Source: Solen grandis (Eukaryota; Mollusca; Bivalvia; Adapedonta; Solenidae). From it: a stretch of 64,000 nucleotides of DNA. The notes under the pieces were generated by a model. The model did no database searches, was not told the origin of the DNA, and saw only the letters and a list, made by a program, of their open reading frames with translations. The position numbers were made by a program, and so were the translations under genes. The stretch is taken from positions 39,952,316 to 40,016,315 of the forward strand of contig CM037782.1 of NCBI GenBank assembly GCA_021229015.1. Reading direction: 5' to 3'. Of this stretch, positions 47,826 through 59,500 are shown one piece after another. The number at the start of each line of letters is the position of its first letter. The first letter of the stretch is position 1.

Positions 47826-48968
47826 GCTATAGTGTATATAAGTTTGGTTGTTTATTGGGTTTAACATCCCACTGACAGTATTTCAGTCATTTGGAGACTT
47901 TATCTACTTGAGACAGATAAAATGCTGCCACACTGCAGTATCACGCCATTGACATGAGGCATGATACCACACCCAGTCACATTATCCTAACACCAGGCTG
48001 AACAGTTCTTCAATTACTCTTAGACGCTAAGGGCCAAACAATGGAACTTTACCAGTACCATTTTTCATGACTTGGTATGTCACACCCACAGATCGAACCC
48101 ACAAACTCCTGATTCCAGGGCAGATGATCTAACCACTCAGCCACCCAGTATACATGTATAATGAAACAAAGCAGACTTCTGGGAACCTCATTATGCAAAG
48201 TATTTAATTTATTTTAGCTAATATGGCAGAAAGCCATTAAGTGACCATTTGTGCCAAATGAAATTTCAGATTAGATGTTAAAAGTTTTTAACATAAAATT
48301 CTGTTGGTTGCCAGGCAACAAAATTCCTTATTGGATCAAGTTTTTTTAAACAACTTTTTTTGAAGGGCCATCTGAGGATCATTCATCCCCAGTTTCAGTT
48401 GTTGAAAATTGTTGACAGTGGACGACACCCACCAATGAACACAGGTAAATTCAACAATCTTGGTTTGACTCAGTCAAGGAACATGAATTCCAAAATACCA
48501 TGAATGATCAAATTAGGCTAGTAGTTTTGGACAAACAGATTTTTATAGTAGTTCACCAAACAAATCTAAGCAAGACTTTCCCTGGCCTGTGACCTTTATC
48601 TTGAGCAAATGATCTTGTGTCATTGTCAAGTGTCATCCTCTAGTCATAAGCCATCTTTGTGCCAAATACAAGCTTCTAGGTTGAGAATGTTAAATGGAAA
48701 TGGTACACATAAATTCAAAATCTTATATAAAAATGCCCCTCATATAACCACAGTATGGATGTTCTGAAAACTGTTGATAAACTTACTTGAGTACAGATTT
48801 AATGAACTGCTCCTTGTCTGCCATTGTACACCTGTTACAAGGATAAGCGTCACGCCTAATCACTTCCTGGGACCACGCTCGCAGCTCGTTTGGGTAATGC
48901 TTTATCAAACTGAACAGCACATCTGCCACATGCTCCATGATCATTCGTGTTGACTCTCCGCCAATTGC
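47181..48968 (-). CDS. IPO13: Importin-13, last two coding exons (5' part missing)
   Basis: Karyopherin-beta family nuclear transport receptor. Minus-strand exons are 48968-48787 (60 codons plus two bases) and 47289-47181 (to TGA at 47183-47181). The GT-AG intron splits a Lys codon. The protein starts AIGGESTRMIMEHVADVLFS and ends with NNKRKVRELVKELTLLCRG then LLGTEYAAQMAELM. The remembered vertebrate IPO13 C-terminus has AIGG..., NKRRVKEMVKEMTLLCRG and LHGTDY at the same places. The C-terminal HEAT region of IPO13 helps bind cargo. Upstream exons should lie at higher coordinates, but none is seen before the gap at 52142 and the plus-strand CCHC gene lies beyond it. The intron carries a decayed family A copy and a SINE. 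Confidence 0.85.
47386..48440 (-). mobile_element. Decayed family A copy in the IPO13 intron
   Basis: The 3' end is recognisable (ACAAGAGGGCCATGGTGACC) and A1-like phrases follow (GTTGCCAGGCAACA, GGATCATTC). A GACGACACC tract marks the degraded 5' side. A SINE interrupts it. A T run of nearly 30 bases lies at about 47790-47818. Confidence 0.5.
47840..48148 (-). mobile_element. tRNA-derived SINE in the IPO13 intron
   Basis: Minus-strand head: GGGTGGCTGAGTGGTTAGAT (A box) and TGTGGGTTCGATCTG (B box). The 3' end has CTGTCAGTGGGATGTTAAAC then CCAATAAACAACC, a tail I recall from bivalve SINEs. Flanks share GTATA only, so the duplication is unclear. Confidence 0.7.
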
Positions 48969-49915
48969 CTATAATTATACCAATAACTAGGATGTAAAAA
49001 TCTTTAGTTGGGATCTTGCCCAGTCAGACATGGTGCTCTATAGAATTCATCTTTCCAGTCAAAATCTAACATATTTTAAGCAAATATTTTAAATTTGAAA
49101 ACCACTGTAGTACTCAAATTTCAATCCTCTGAATACTTTTTAAGATTGCTCAATGTGTGGAGCATAATCAAGTTATTGAGCTACATATAAGCTTTAGAGG
49201 CAACTGGGTATGAACTCAACAATTTTAACAGTAAAAAAATATCAATGATTTCAAATGCACACCAGGAAACTAGTAACCTCATTGAAATTAAGTCAGTTGC
49301 TTATTTTGCCTCATACAGCTGTGCATTGCACAAGAATGCACTGAATCAGCTCTATGTCCCTGACCAACCCTATCCCACATTATGCTATCAAACAATGTTC
49401 AACATAGTAATTCCTATTAATCAGAAATGTGTGTTAAAATCTAGACAAGTACCTCTAATTGGGTTTGGGAAATAATGCATGAAAATTATCAAATGGAGCA
49501 ATTAGTAAATCCAAAACCAGTCAAGTGTATTTGATTATGTTATGTAAGCAGTGATTTCAAAAGACTCAGAGTGAATTACATTTTGTCTTAAATTCTATTT
49601 TGTACACTGGATTTAAATTTGAAATAAACTGCTTTTTTATATTATCTAGTTGTGTATTTATGCAGCTTATTTGAACTCTGATGTTCTGTTGTGGCTGTGA
49701 ATTAAAGCTCACTTTACAAGACCCAAGTAAAGTAATAAGAGATTAGTGTCAATGATGATTCCAAGCTTTCTTTGAAAATGATAAGAACACCTGAGCAATA
49801 CATGTGATGTCACACATATATACTTAGATATCTTATTGTTTTATGTTTACTGATGAGACAGCTAGATCTGTGTATAATAGAGATAATAATTGTCATGTTC
49901 ACCCTCACCCCTTTT
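48969..49915. other. No gene seen; would-be IPO13 intron
   Basis: If IPO13 continues to the right, this is intron. I searched the minus strand for the preceding exon and found none. A 76-codon plus-strand frame at 49245 has no recognised domain. Confidence 0.35.
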
Positions 49916-51825
49916 TAAGTCACCTGAGCACAACGTGCTCATGGTGAGCTTTTGTGATCGCCTTTGTGATCGTCCGTGCATGCGTGCGTGCGTCCGTCAT
50001 CAACAATTTCTTTAAACAACATCTCCTTCTAAACTACTCACTGGATTTTGATAAAACTTCACAGGAATGTTCAGTATGGGGCCCTTTACCAAAGTTGTTA
50101 AAATTATTATGATTGGTCAAAAATCTAGGTCACAGGAGCTTAAAATAGATTTTAAAAATCAAAATTTTAAAAATCTTCTTCTCCGAAACCACAAGGCCTA
50201 GCCTTTTGATTTTTGGTATGTAGCATGATCATATGACTCTCTACCAAGATTGTTCAAATTATGACCCTTTGGTCAAAATTGGCCCCGCCCCAGGGGTCAC
50301 TTGATTTAACATAGGCTAATATAGGAAAAACTTGAAAAAATCTTCTCCGAAACCACAAGGCCTAGCCTTTTGATTTTTGGTATGTAGCATGATCTTATGA
50401 CTCTCTACCAAGATTGTTCAAATTATGACCCTGGGGTCAAAATTGGCCCCGCCCCAGGGGTCACTTGATTTAACATAGGCTAATATAGGAAAAACTTGAA
50501 AAAATCTTCTTCTCCGAAACCACAAGGCCTAGCCTTTTGATTTTTGGTATGTAGCATGATCTTATGACTCTCTACCAAGATTGTTCAAATTATGACCCTG
50601 GGGTCAAAATTGGCCCCGCCCCAGGGGTCACTTGATTTAACATAGGCTAATATAGGAAAAACTTGAAAAATCTTCTCAGAAACCACAAGGCCTGGGGTTT
50701 AGATATTTGGTTTGCAGCATTGTCTAGTAGATCACTACCAAGTTTGTTCAAATCATGGCCCTGGGGTCAAATTTGGCCCCGCCAAAGGGTCACCTGATTT
50801 TACAAAGGCTAATGTAGAAAAAAACTTGAAAAATCTTCTTCTCAGAAACCACAAGGCCTGGAGTTTAGATATTTGGTATGTAGCATGATCTTCTGACTCT
50901 CTACCAAGATTGTAAAAATTATTACCCTGGGGTCAAAATTGGCCCCACCCCAGGGGTCACTTGATTTAACAAAGGCTAATATAGGAAAAACTTGAAAAAT
51001 CTTCTTCTCAGAAACCACAAGGCTGAGTTAAGATATTTGGTGTGTAGCATTGTCTGGTGGTCTCTACCAAGTTTGTTAAAATTATGACCCCGGGGTCAAA
51101 ATTGGCCCCACCAAAGGGGTCCCTGATTTTACATAGGCTAATATAGGAAAAAACTTGAAAAATCTTCTCAGAAACCACAAGGCCTGGTGTTCAGATATTT
51201 GGCGTGTAGCATTGTCTAGTGGATCTCTTCTACGTTTGTTCAAATCATGGCCCTGGGGTCAAAATTGGCCCCACCCCAGGGGTCACTTGATTTAACATAG
51301 ACTAATATAGGAGAAACCTGAAAAATCTTCTTCTCAGAAATCACAAAGCCTGGAGTTTTGATATTTGGTATGTAACATGGGCTAATAGACCTCTACCAAG
51401 TTTGTTCAAATCATGATTCATGCATTGTCTAGTGGATCTATATTTAGTTTGTTCAAATCATGGCCCTGGGATCAAATTTGGCCCGCCATTGGGGTACCTG
51501 ATTTTACAAGGCTAATATAGAAATAACTTAAAATTCTTCGTTTGGAAAGCCTGGTCTTTAGATATTTGGTGAAAATTGGCCCTGCCCCAGGGATCACTTG
51601 ATTTTACATAGACTTATTTTGGAAAAAAGCTAGAAAAATTTCTTCTCAAAAACCACAAGGTCTGGGGTTTAGATATTTGGTATGTAACATGGGCTAATAG
51701 ACCTCTACCCAGTGTGTTCAAATCATGACACTGGGGTCAAAATTGGCTCTGCCCCAGAAGTCACTTGATTTTACATAGCCTAATGATATCAGGTGAGCGA
51801 TCCAGGGCCATCATGGCCCTCTTGT
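49916..51825 (+). mobile_element. Family A element, A2 cores, 1.9 kb
   Basis: The start is slightly altered (TAAGTCACCTGAGCAC) with an intact hairpin and a GTGCATGCGTGCGTGCGTCC run. About ten A2 cores of roughly 170 bp follow; three at 50170-50640 are almost identical. Ends CAGGTGAGCGATCC, hairpin, CTCTTGT. Confidence 0.8.
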
Positions 51826-52141
51826 TTCATTGACTTTGCACCAAGCTTATCAGGCCCTGGCCAATCACAGAAGATCCCTAACATCTAAAGTGTTTGGTTA
51901 AACTGAAAGCAGGGCAGGTCAAACAGTTACTTGCTAGAAGTCCAAATGTTTCCATCATGATTTCCGTTCTATTTGTTTAGTTTGACTTAAATTGTCAACA
52001 CCAGACTAGTATATTAGTCAAGGCAGAGACAGAGGGTGATATCATGTGATTTGTATGGATAAAACATTGACCTAAATTCATGATTTTACTTAGATCTTGA
52101 ATTTATTAGAATTTGGTAATTTCAATTTCTGTAAAGGTTCA
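51826..52141. other. Contig end, no feature recognised
   Basis: Ordinary AT-rich DNA before the assembly gap. Confidence 0.35.
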
Positions 52142-52241
52142 NNNNNNNNNNNNNNNNNNNNNNNNNNNNNNNNNNNNNNNNNNNNNNNNNNNNNNNNNNN
52201 NNNNNNNNNNNNNNNNNNNNNNNNNNNNNNNNNNNNNNNNN
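52142..52241. other. Assembly gap (100 N)
   Basis: Exactly 100 unknown bases, a scaffolding gap. The IPO13 3' end lies to the left with its upstream exons missing, and a different gene on the other strand lies to the right. Confidence 0.95.
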
Positions 52242-52792
52242 TTTCTGTCACACTTGTCTGTTGCATTTTTATCATCACGCTTCAGCGGTTGACATGTTCC
52301 AAAGAACACTCTTGTATAGCTCAAGCTGACCTTAAAAAATTCTTTTTTTTGGAGTTACCTGACCGACTCGAGAAAGTCACCGCGACTCAACTTTTTTTTT
52401 TGCCTTTCAAGTATCAGATTATTTTTTTTCTTCCAGTGTGTAGAATGGATGTCACACAAGGTGAAATTGAAATCAGTGAAGGGGGCACAGAGGGATGCAT
52501 TTGGTGACACTTTTGCAAGCATTCCTTTCAGGATATTTGACAGCTTCTCACCCCATAATTAATACAGCTACTTTTACAAATCTATGCATCCTGTTGACAC
52601 AACTTTTCCGTTTTACCTGAATCATATTGCACCTTACTGAGGTTTAGTTTATGTGCTGATAAGAATATGAGACACAATAGCCCTCTGTTCCCCCAATGCA
52701 TGGGATTCTGACAGAAAAAAACTTCCAAATGAAATAAGTAAAAGAAACTGGTAAGAAACGCACAATAATTATTAGGTCTCCCAAACAAACTG
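52242..52792. other. Contig start, no gene seen
   Basis: Contains a diverged inverted pair: GGGGGCACAGAGGG at about 52483 and the complement of GGGGGAACAGAGGG near 52690. It may be a MITE remnant. No exon is supported. Confidence 0.35.
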
Positions 52793-53345
52793 ACTTATTG
52801 TTTTTACTCCGTTTCTTCTTTCTTGCACCGGCAACTTTGTATGGGCCATATCTCAGAGATATATCTTTACAAATCTTCATATGGTTGCAGTCCTCAATTT
52901 GTAGTGGTGCCTCCCAGATTTTTGTAAATGGGGGGTCCCTTGGGGTCAGGCCCCACCCTCTCAAAGATGGCTAAACCATATATATTCTTGTTCTTCATGA
53001 TGAGATGGATTGAATGGTACTTTTATGTTCACATGAGTCACCCAGGGGTCCGGCCCCACCCCCTGAATTTTACTTATGACCTTATATCTCAAAAACTGTT
53101 TAGATCCCCTCCAATAAATCATATATGTTCTGGGTTCCTCATGAGATGGATTGAATGGTACTGCTTTAGTGTCCCTGGGGTAGGTGGGGGTTCAAAAACC
53201 ATTGATATCTCCACCCATAAACTATATATATTCTTGTTCCTCATGATCAGATGGATAGAATGGTACATCTTTGATGTTCACATGGGTCACCATGGGGTCA
53301 GGCCCTACTCCCTCAGTTTTACTTATGTCCTTATTTCTCAGTAAC
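52793..53345 (+). repeat. Family H element
   Basis: Starts TTATTGTTTTTACTCCG and GCAACTTTGTATGGGCCATA, as at 24380. About three cores of 140 bp follow (GGTCAGGCCCCACC, CATGATGAGATGGATTGAATG). The 138-codon frame at 52928-53344 is a translation of these repeats. Confidence 0.6.
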
Positions 53346-53427
53346 CATTTGTGTATGATTGTCTAAGGAGGAACTTCATTTGGGAAACTTAGTGACAGTT
53401 CACTGTTACAATTATATCATTACTTTT

Positions 53428-54593
53428 TAGCTCACCTGAGCACGTGTGCTCAGGATGAGCTTTTAGGATCGATGAATGTCCGTCATCCGTCCGTCCGTCC
53501 GTCCGTCGTCCACAATTTGTTCGTTTGCACTCTAGCATCTTCATTTTATGAGCAATTATCTTCAAACTTTAAAACAATATTTATAACCATAAAATCTCGG
53601 CCAAGTTCGATTATGGCTTATATCGGAACATTAGGTCAGGAGTTATGCCCCTTTTAAAATTCAAAAAAGCCAGATTTCACATTGTTTGCACTCTAGCATC
53701 TTCATTTCATGAGCAACTATCTTCAAACTTGATAACAATGTTTATAACAATAAAATCTCGGCCAAGTTCGATTATGGCTGATATCGTACCATTAGGTCAG
53801 GAGTTATGCCCCTTTTAAAATTCAAAAAAGCCAGATTTCACATTGTTTGCACTCTAGCATCTTCATTTCATGAGCAATATCTTCAAACTTATACATGTTT
53901 ATAACCATAAAATCCGGCCAAGTTCGATTATGGCTGATATCTACCTTAGGTCAGGAGTTATGCCCCTTTTAAAATTGAAAAAAGCCAGATTTCACTTTTT
54001 GTTTGCCCTCTAGGTCACCAGGTCAAATCTTAGAAAAACCTTGTGAACACTCTAGAGGCCACAGTTTTGGCCCAATCTTCATGAAACTTGGTCAGGATTT
54101 TGTCTACATTATATCTCAGATGAGTTCGAAATTGGGTCATGTGGGGTCAAAAACTAGGTCACCAGGTCAAATCTTAGAAAAACCTTGTGAAACTCTAGAG
54201 GCCACAGTTTTGGGCCAATCTTCATGAAACTTGGTCAGGATGTTTGTCTACATGATATCTCAGATGAGTTTGAAATTGGGTCATGTGGGGTCAAAAACTA
54301 GGTCACCAGGTCAAATCTTAGAAAAACCTTGTTAACACTCTAGAGGCCACAGTTTTGGACCAATCTTCATGAAACTTGGTCAGGATGTTTGTTTACATGA
54401 TATCTCGGATGAGTTCGAAATTGGGTCATGCTGGGTCAAAAACTAGGTCACCAGGTAAATTCAGGTAGGATCAAAATGTAGGCCACTTAGTCAAATGTTA
54501 GAAAAACACTTTAGATGCCAGATTTTTTGTCCTTTTGCCTAACACAGCCATCTTAATCAGGTGAGCGACACAGGGCCATCTTGGCCCTCTTGT
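53428..54593 (+). mobile_element. Family A element, A5/A3 mosaic
   Basis: 5' hairpin with GCACGTGTGCTCAGGATGAGC, then a CCGTCCGTCCGTCC run. Three A5 cores (CTCTAGCATCTTCATTTC, GCCAAGTTCGATTATGGC, GGAGTTATGCCCC), then at about 54005 a switch to A3 cores (GGTCACCAGGTCAAATC, CTTCATGAAACTTGGTCAGG). Ends CAGGTGAGCGACAC, GGGCCATCTTGGCCC and CTCTTGT. Confidence 0.8.
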
Positions 54594-56537
54594 TTAAATT
54601 TTTTGTCACATAAACACATTTATGAGAGACAGCAATATTAGTTCAAAATCCATAGTAGTTTTTACTAGGTAAAATTAGTCTAAATTAACGGTAATGTGAA
54701 TCAATGATACTGCTCGTGATGCATTCTGGATTTCTTATCCTGTCTTATAAGAGGGTCAAAGCATAAATCCACAGATTAGGGGAGTGAGAAATGGGTCCCG
54801 TCTTATAGACGAATAGTCATATAGGCGAGTTTCTATGGTATTTTTTTTTTTTTATAAACCAAGTATTTGATTAATCATGTGGTATGTTCACTTTAGTAGT
54901 ATAATTTTCCATAATTATTGTCAGATGAAAAAAAAACAACAACAAACATACCTACCTACCCACCTAAAAAAAAATGTGGGTCGGGTAACTCCAAACAAAG
55001 AATTTTTTAAGGTCAGCCTCACCAGAGCACAATGTGAGCTGTTGTGATCACACTGCGACCAATGATGTGAAATACAATGTAAAGCTTTAACAAAACTGGG
55101 CAATTTTTAAGGCATCAAGTTTTTGCTACTAACAAAATTGGCCAGTTTCCGTGTTTGATTACAAATTTTCTACTTTAAAATTACAAACCCTGAATTATGA
55201 TTCAGAGATTTTATTGGGTAAAATGTTGAATATGCATTGTTGCAGACTCAGATTGCTGAATTAGCAGGCTATCATTTGTCCCATGAAAGTATTTGGAATA
55301 GCACTCTCTTAATCTTTAACCAGCACTCTTGTTCCATAGGAGAACAAGAAACTGATCAATACAAGCAGTATTAAATGTGATCAACATTCAACAAGTTCCA
55401 TGTTGATAAAGTTTCATGTTTAGTGTCTTGATTTAGGATGCATGATTGTGGTAAGTCGCACGTTGTTTTCAAAGATTTTGAGAGAAAAAAATCCTGAACA
55501 TTAATTTACACATCCACTACCTCTGTTAACAATATCTCACATAAAAACTTACCCTGGCGTCAGTCTTGGCAAATATGGGTCCTGCATTCTTGCATACATT
55601 TAGACCCCAAAACATTTAACATACCCACAGGGGTTTCAATAAGCTGATGTAGTTATAGGTCTAGAAAATGCATACATGCCTCTCAAAATTTCACCCTGTG
55701 CATTATAAAAAAAAATCCTCAAAATAGCAATGTACATTAATGGTTAGATCCAACCTTTTCACAAGGTCAAGCGATGGTTAATATGCCTTGATAGGCAGTG
55801 ATGTTTGTAAAGGAATGAATGGTAAAGATAGATTGTTAAAGTACTTTGTTACTTTTCAAGTGCATTTATGATTTTAGGAAAAGTCACCATCATCATGGCC
55901 TAAGTAGATGGGACAACTTCAGCATGGATGACTGAAACATTTTAAAGGGATATTGTCTTAATCACTTGTAATGGCTAAATAAAAACATTTTAAATTATGC
56001 ATGGAAAGCGCTACATTACCTGCAAATTCTAAGATATTTTTAAAAAATCAGACCTGACATTTTAAAAATTTCAGATTTTAGATATCTTTGAAATCCTAGA
56101 CCTTGATACAGGATGTAGCATCGACAAACTGGTTTCCGTTCCCTCTCAAACCACATTCTCCCACCTTATTTTAACTAATAAGAGGTAATGCTGGTCAAAT
56201 TTTACAACTTGACCTTCATTTACTATTGAATGGATTTGAACAACTATAAAAGTTTGGGAACTATCTTCTTGTATACACAATTAATCCCCGATTATATGCC
56301 ATCAATAGACAAAGATGAAATGTGTTCATTCATCCCTGTAATGTATGAAAAAGGTCAAGTTAAAATTTGAGGAGTAAAAGGGGTGTGAATTCCTATGGAT
56401 TTTGTATCCTAAAATAGACACTGGTGCAGATTGCTACTAATCAGATTCTTTAGAACAAATTAGGTTTGGTTTAGTGGAGTTTGCTGGATATAAGTAGTTA
56501 TGGAATGATAATAATATTGACCATTTTTTCCTAAAAG
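54594..56537. other. No certain exon; decayed family A start at about 55014
   Basis: AT-rich. A remnant (CCTCACCAGAGCACAATGTGAGC) near 55014 marks an old family A end. Upstream exons of the CCHC gene may be here but I could not identify one. A possible minus-strand exon near 55559-55600 with a GTAAGT donor has no convincing protein match. Confidence 0.35.
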
Positions 56538-59500
56538 GAGATGGATGTTACAAATGTGGTGAAAGTGGACATTTTTCCAGGGAATGTCCCAATGGTCAGT
56601 ATGTTTAGGATTTGTTTTGTAAGAGTTCACATGTTAACTCTCTAATTTGTATTGTTAAATATGATCACTTTTGATACTAGGTTTTGGGAGAGGCAGGGGG
56701 AAGCTGTTTGGTGAGTTAACACAGTAGAGCATATATATTTAGTGGGTGTTATGCTTGTATCATATATAATGTGTATACCTTACTGCTCTGTGTTGGGTGA
56801 TATACATAGCTCACTCTTCAGCTTTGGTAATGATTGTGAGTTTGTTTTTTTCTCTGGCATGGTGTCCCTAAAGGAATTACGCATCCTTACTCATCCTTAC
56901 TCATCCCAGTTTAGTTTTCTTTCTCTTTTAAAGTTATTATGCCCTTACCATTTGAAGAACGGTGTAGGGGCATTAAGACCTCTGTCAATGGGTAATTTAC
57001 ATGGATATTTTTTTTTAAGAGTTGGTAACTTTTAAAGGATTCATTTTTGGTTTAATAGTATTTGATATGAAAATACGATTCAATATCATCTATTTAATAT
57101 TACCAGAATTGTGACCCATTGTCATATTCTAATGTAAATTTTTCATTTCCTATCGATAAATGTTTAACACCCTGTGGCTATAATTCAAATTGCATATAAG
57201 TTTACAAGATAAAAAAATTAAAGTTTCATCTAGGTTACAACAAATTTTGATTGATTTCATGGTTCATTTTGCAACCCTTTTTGACCATTTGACATGATTT
57301 TCCTTTTTTTTCTTTTGAGGAGTTTTTCTTGCTCTTCCAAGAAAAAATGCCCTAGAAAAGTGACTTTTTTTTTTTCTTCAAGTTTAATTCCACTAACAAT
57401 ACTTGACTCTAAGTAATGCTGTATGGTGTGCAAAATAATTGTATTTTGAAGTGTTTTAAATTGGCAGAAACAAGCATGTTTTCAGTTTTCAAGAGAAAAT
57501 TACTTCAGAATTGGCTTGAGAGGATTCAATAATTAGTCTCCTACTTCAAACAACTTGGGCCTTATTCTCCAAAACTACAGGCCAGATTTTGAAATTCATA
57601 AAGGTTTCAGATGAAAAGTTACACAGACTTGCATAATCATAAAAATCAGAACATTTGAGCAAAAATTGCTTTTTGTATGAACTATTTTCATGAAAACACT
57701 AATCTATAGTTGCCGTTTGTTTGTGGTATTTGTGAATAGGAGTTAAATTACATGGTTTAACCTAATTATATGTACTTTGACCCATATCTAATAATATATA
57801 CCTTATACTACTATAATAAGATGTAAAACTTGAAGTGTAGTTAAATAATATGTGTATTATTACGTTTTACACAGATTTCATTAAAGACCATTCATACAGT
57901 AGCTTGATCATCACAGTCATGAAACTGTCCTTCCTTCTATTGCATTTCTAAGCAAAGCTTTTTTTTGCTAGCTTTTTAGCTCACCTGAGCACAACGTGCT
58001 CATGGTGAGCTATTGTGATCGCCTTTTGTCCGTCGTCCGTGCGTGGGTGCGTCCGTCGTCAACAATTTGCTTTAAACAACATCTCCTCATGAACCGCTGA
58101 AGGGATTTTGACCAAACTTCACAGGAATCATCCTTATGATGCCCTCTATCAAAGTTGTACAAATTATTCAGATTGGTTAAAAAAGTAGGTCACAGGAGCT
58201 AAAAATAGATTTTAAAAATGCAAACTTTGAAAATCTTCTTCTGCAAAACTGCAAGGCCTAGAGCTTAGATATTTGGTATGTAGCATCATCTTATGGGCCA
58301 TTACCAAGATTGTACAAATCATAGCCCTACGGTGATAAATGACCCCGCACCAGGGGTCACTTGTTAGCTCACCTGAGCACAACGTGCTCATGGTGAGCTA
58401 TTGTGATCGCCTTTTGTCCGTCGTCCGTCGTCCGTGCGTGCGTGCGTGCGTCCGTCGTCAACAATTTGCTTTAAACAACATCTCCTCATGAACCGCTGAA
58501 GGGATTTTGACCAAACTTCACAGGAATCATCCTTATGATGCCCTCTATCAAAGTTGTACAAATTATTCAGATTGGTTAAAAAAGTAGGTCACAGGAACTA
58601 AAAATAGATTTTAAAAATGCAAACTTTGAAAATCTTCTTCTGCAAAACTGCAAGGCCTAGAGCTTAGATATTTGGTATGTAGCATCATCTTATGGGCCAT
58701 TACCAAGATTGTACAAATCATAGCCCTACGGTGATAAATGACCCCGCACCAGGGGTCACTTGTTTTACATAGAGTTATATAGGAAAAGCTTTAAAAATCT
58801 TCTTCTATGAATCCATAAGGCCTAGAGATTAGATATTTGGTATGTAGCATCATCTTATGGTTCATTACCAAGATTGTACAAATCATAGCCCTACGGTGAT
58901 AAATGCCCCCGCACCAGGGGTCACTTGTTTTACATAGAGTTATATAGGAAAAGTTTAAAAATCTTCTTCTATGAATCCATTAGGCCTAGAGCTTAGATAT
59001 TTGGTATGTAGCATCATCTAATGGTTCATTATCAAGATTTTCAAAATGGTGGCCCTTTGGAGATAAATGACCCCGCACTAAGTCTTCTCCTCTGAAACCA
59101 TAAGGCCCAGTGCTTATATATTTGGTGTGTAGTATTGTCAGGGCTAAAATGTTTAAGATTGAGTTATATCAGAATTCTTGTCTGTTTAAAAACCTTGTAA
59201 TCAGTTGTAGCAATGGTACTCAGGTGAGCGATCCAGGGCCATCATGGCCCTCTTGTTTTACATAGAGTTATATAGGAAAATCTTTAAAAATCTTCTTCTA
59301 TAAATCCATTAGGCCTAGAGCTTAGATATTTGGTATGTAGCATCATCTAATGGTTCATTACCAAGATTGTTCAAATCATAGCCCTACGGTGATAAATGCC
59401 CCCGCACCAGGGGTCACTTGTTTTTAGCTCACATGAGCACAACGTGCTCAAGGTGAGCTTTTCTGATCGCCTTTTGTCCGGCGTCCGTCGTCCGTCGTCC

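Noticed and set aside
49900..51830. CRISPR-like array
   Set aside because: Units are long (about 170 bp), contiguous and without spacers, in a eukaryotic genome; these are transposon core repeats.
52928..53344. 138-codon open frame
   Set aside because: Translation of family H cores (repeated MMRWIEWY pattern follows the DNA repeat).
55559..55600. Possible minus-strand exon with a GTAAGT donor, considered as an upstream IPO13 exon
   Set aside because: No frame matches the IPO13 region that should precede AIGG, and the acceptor is unclear.
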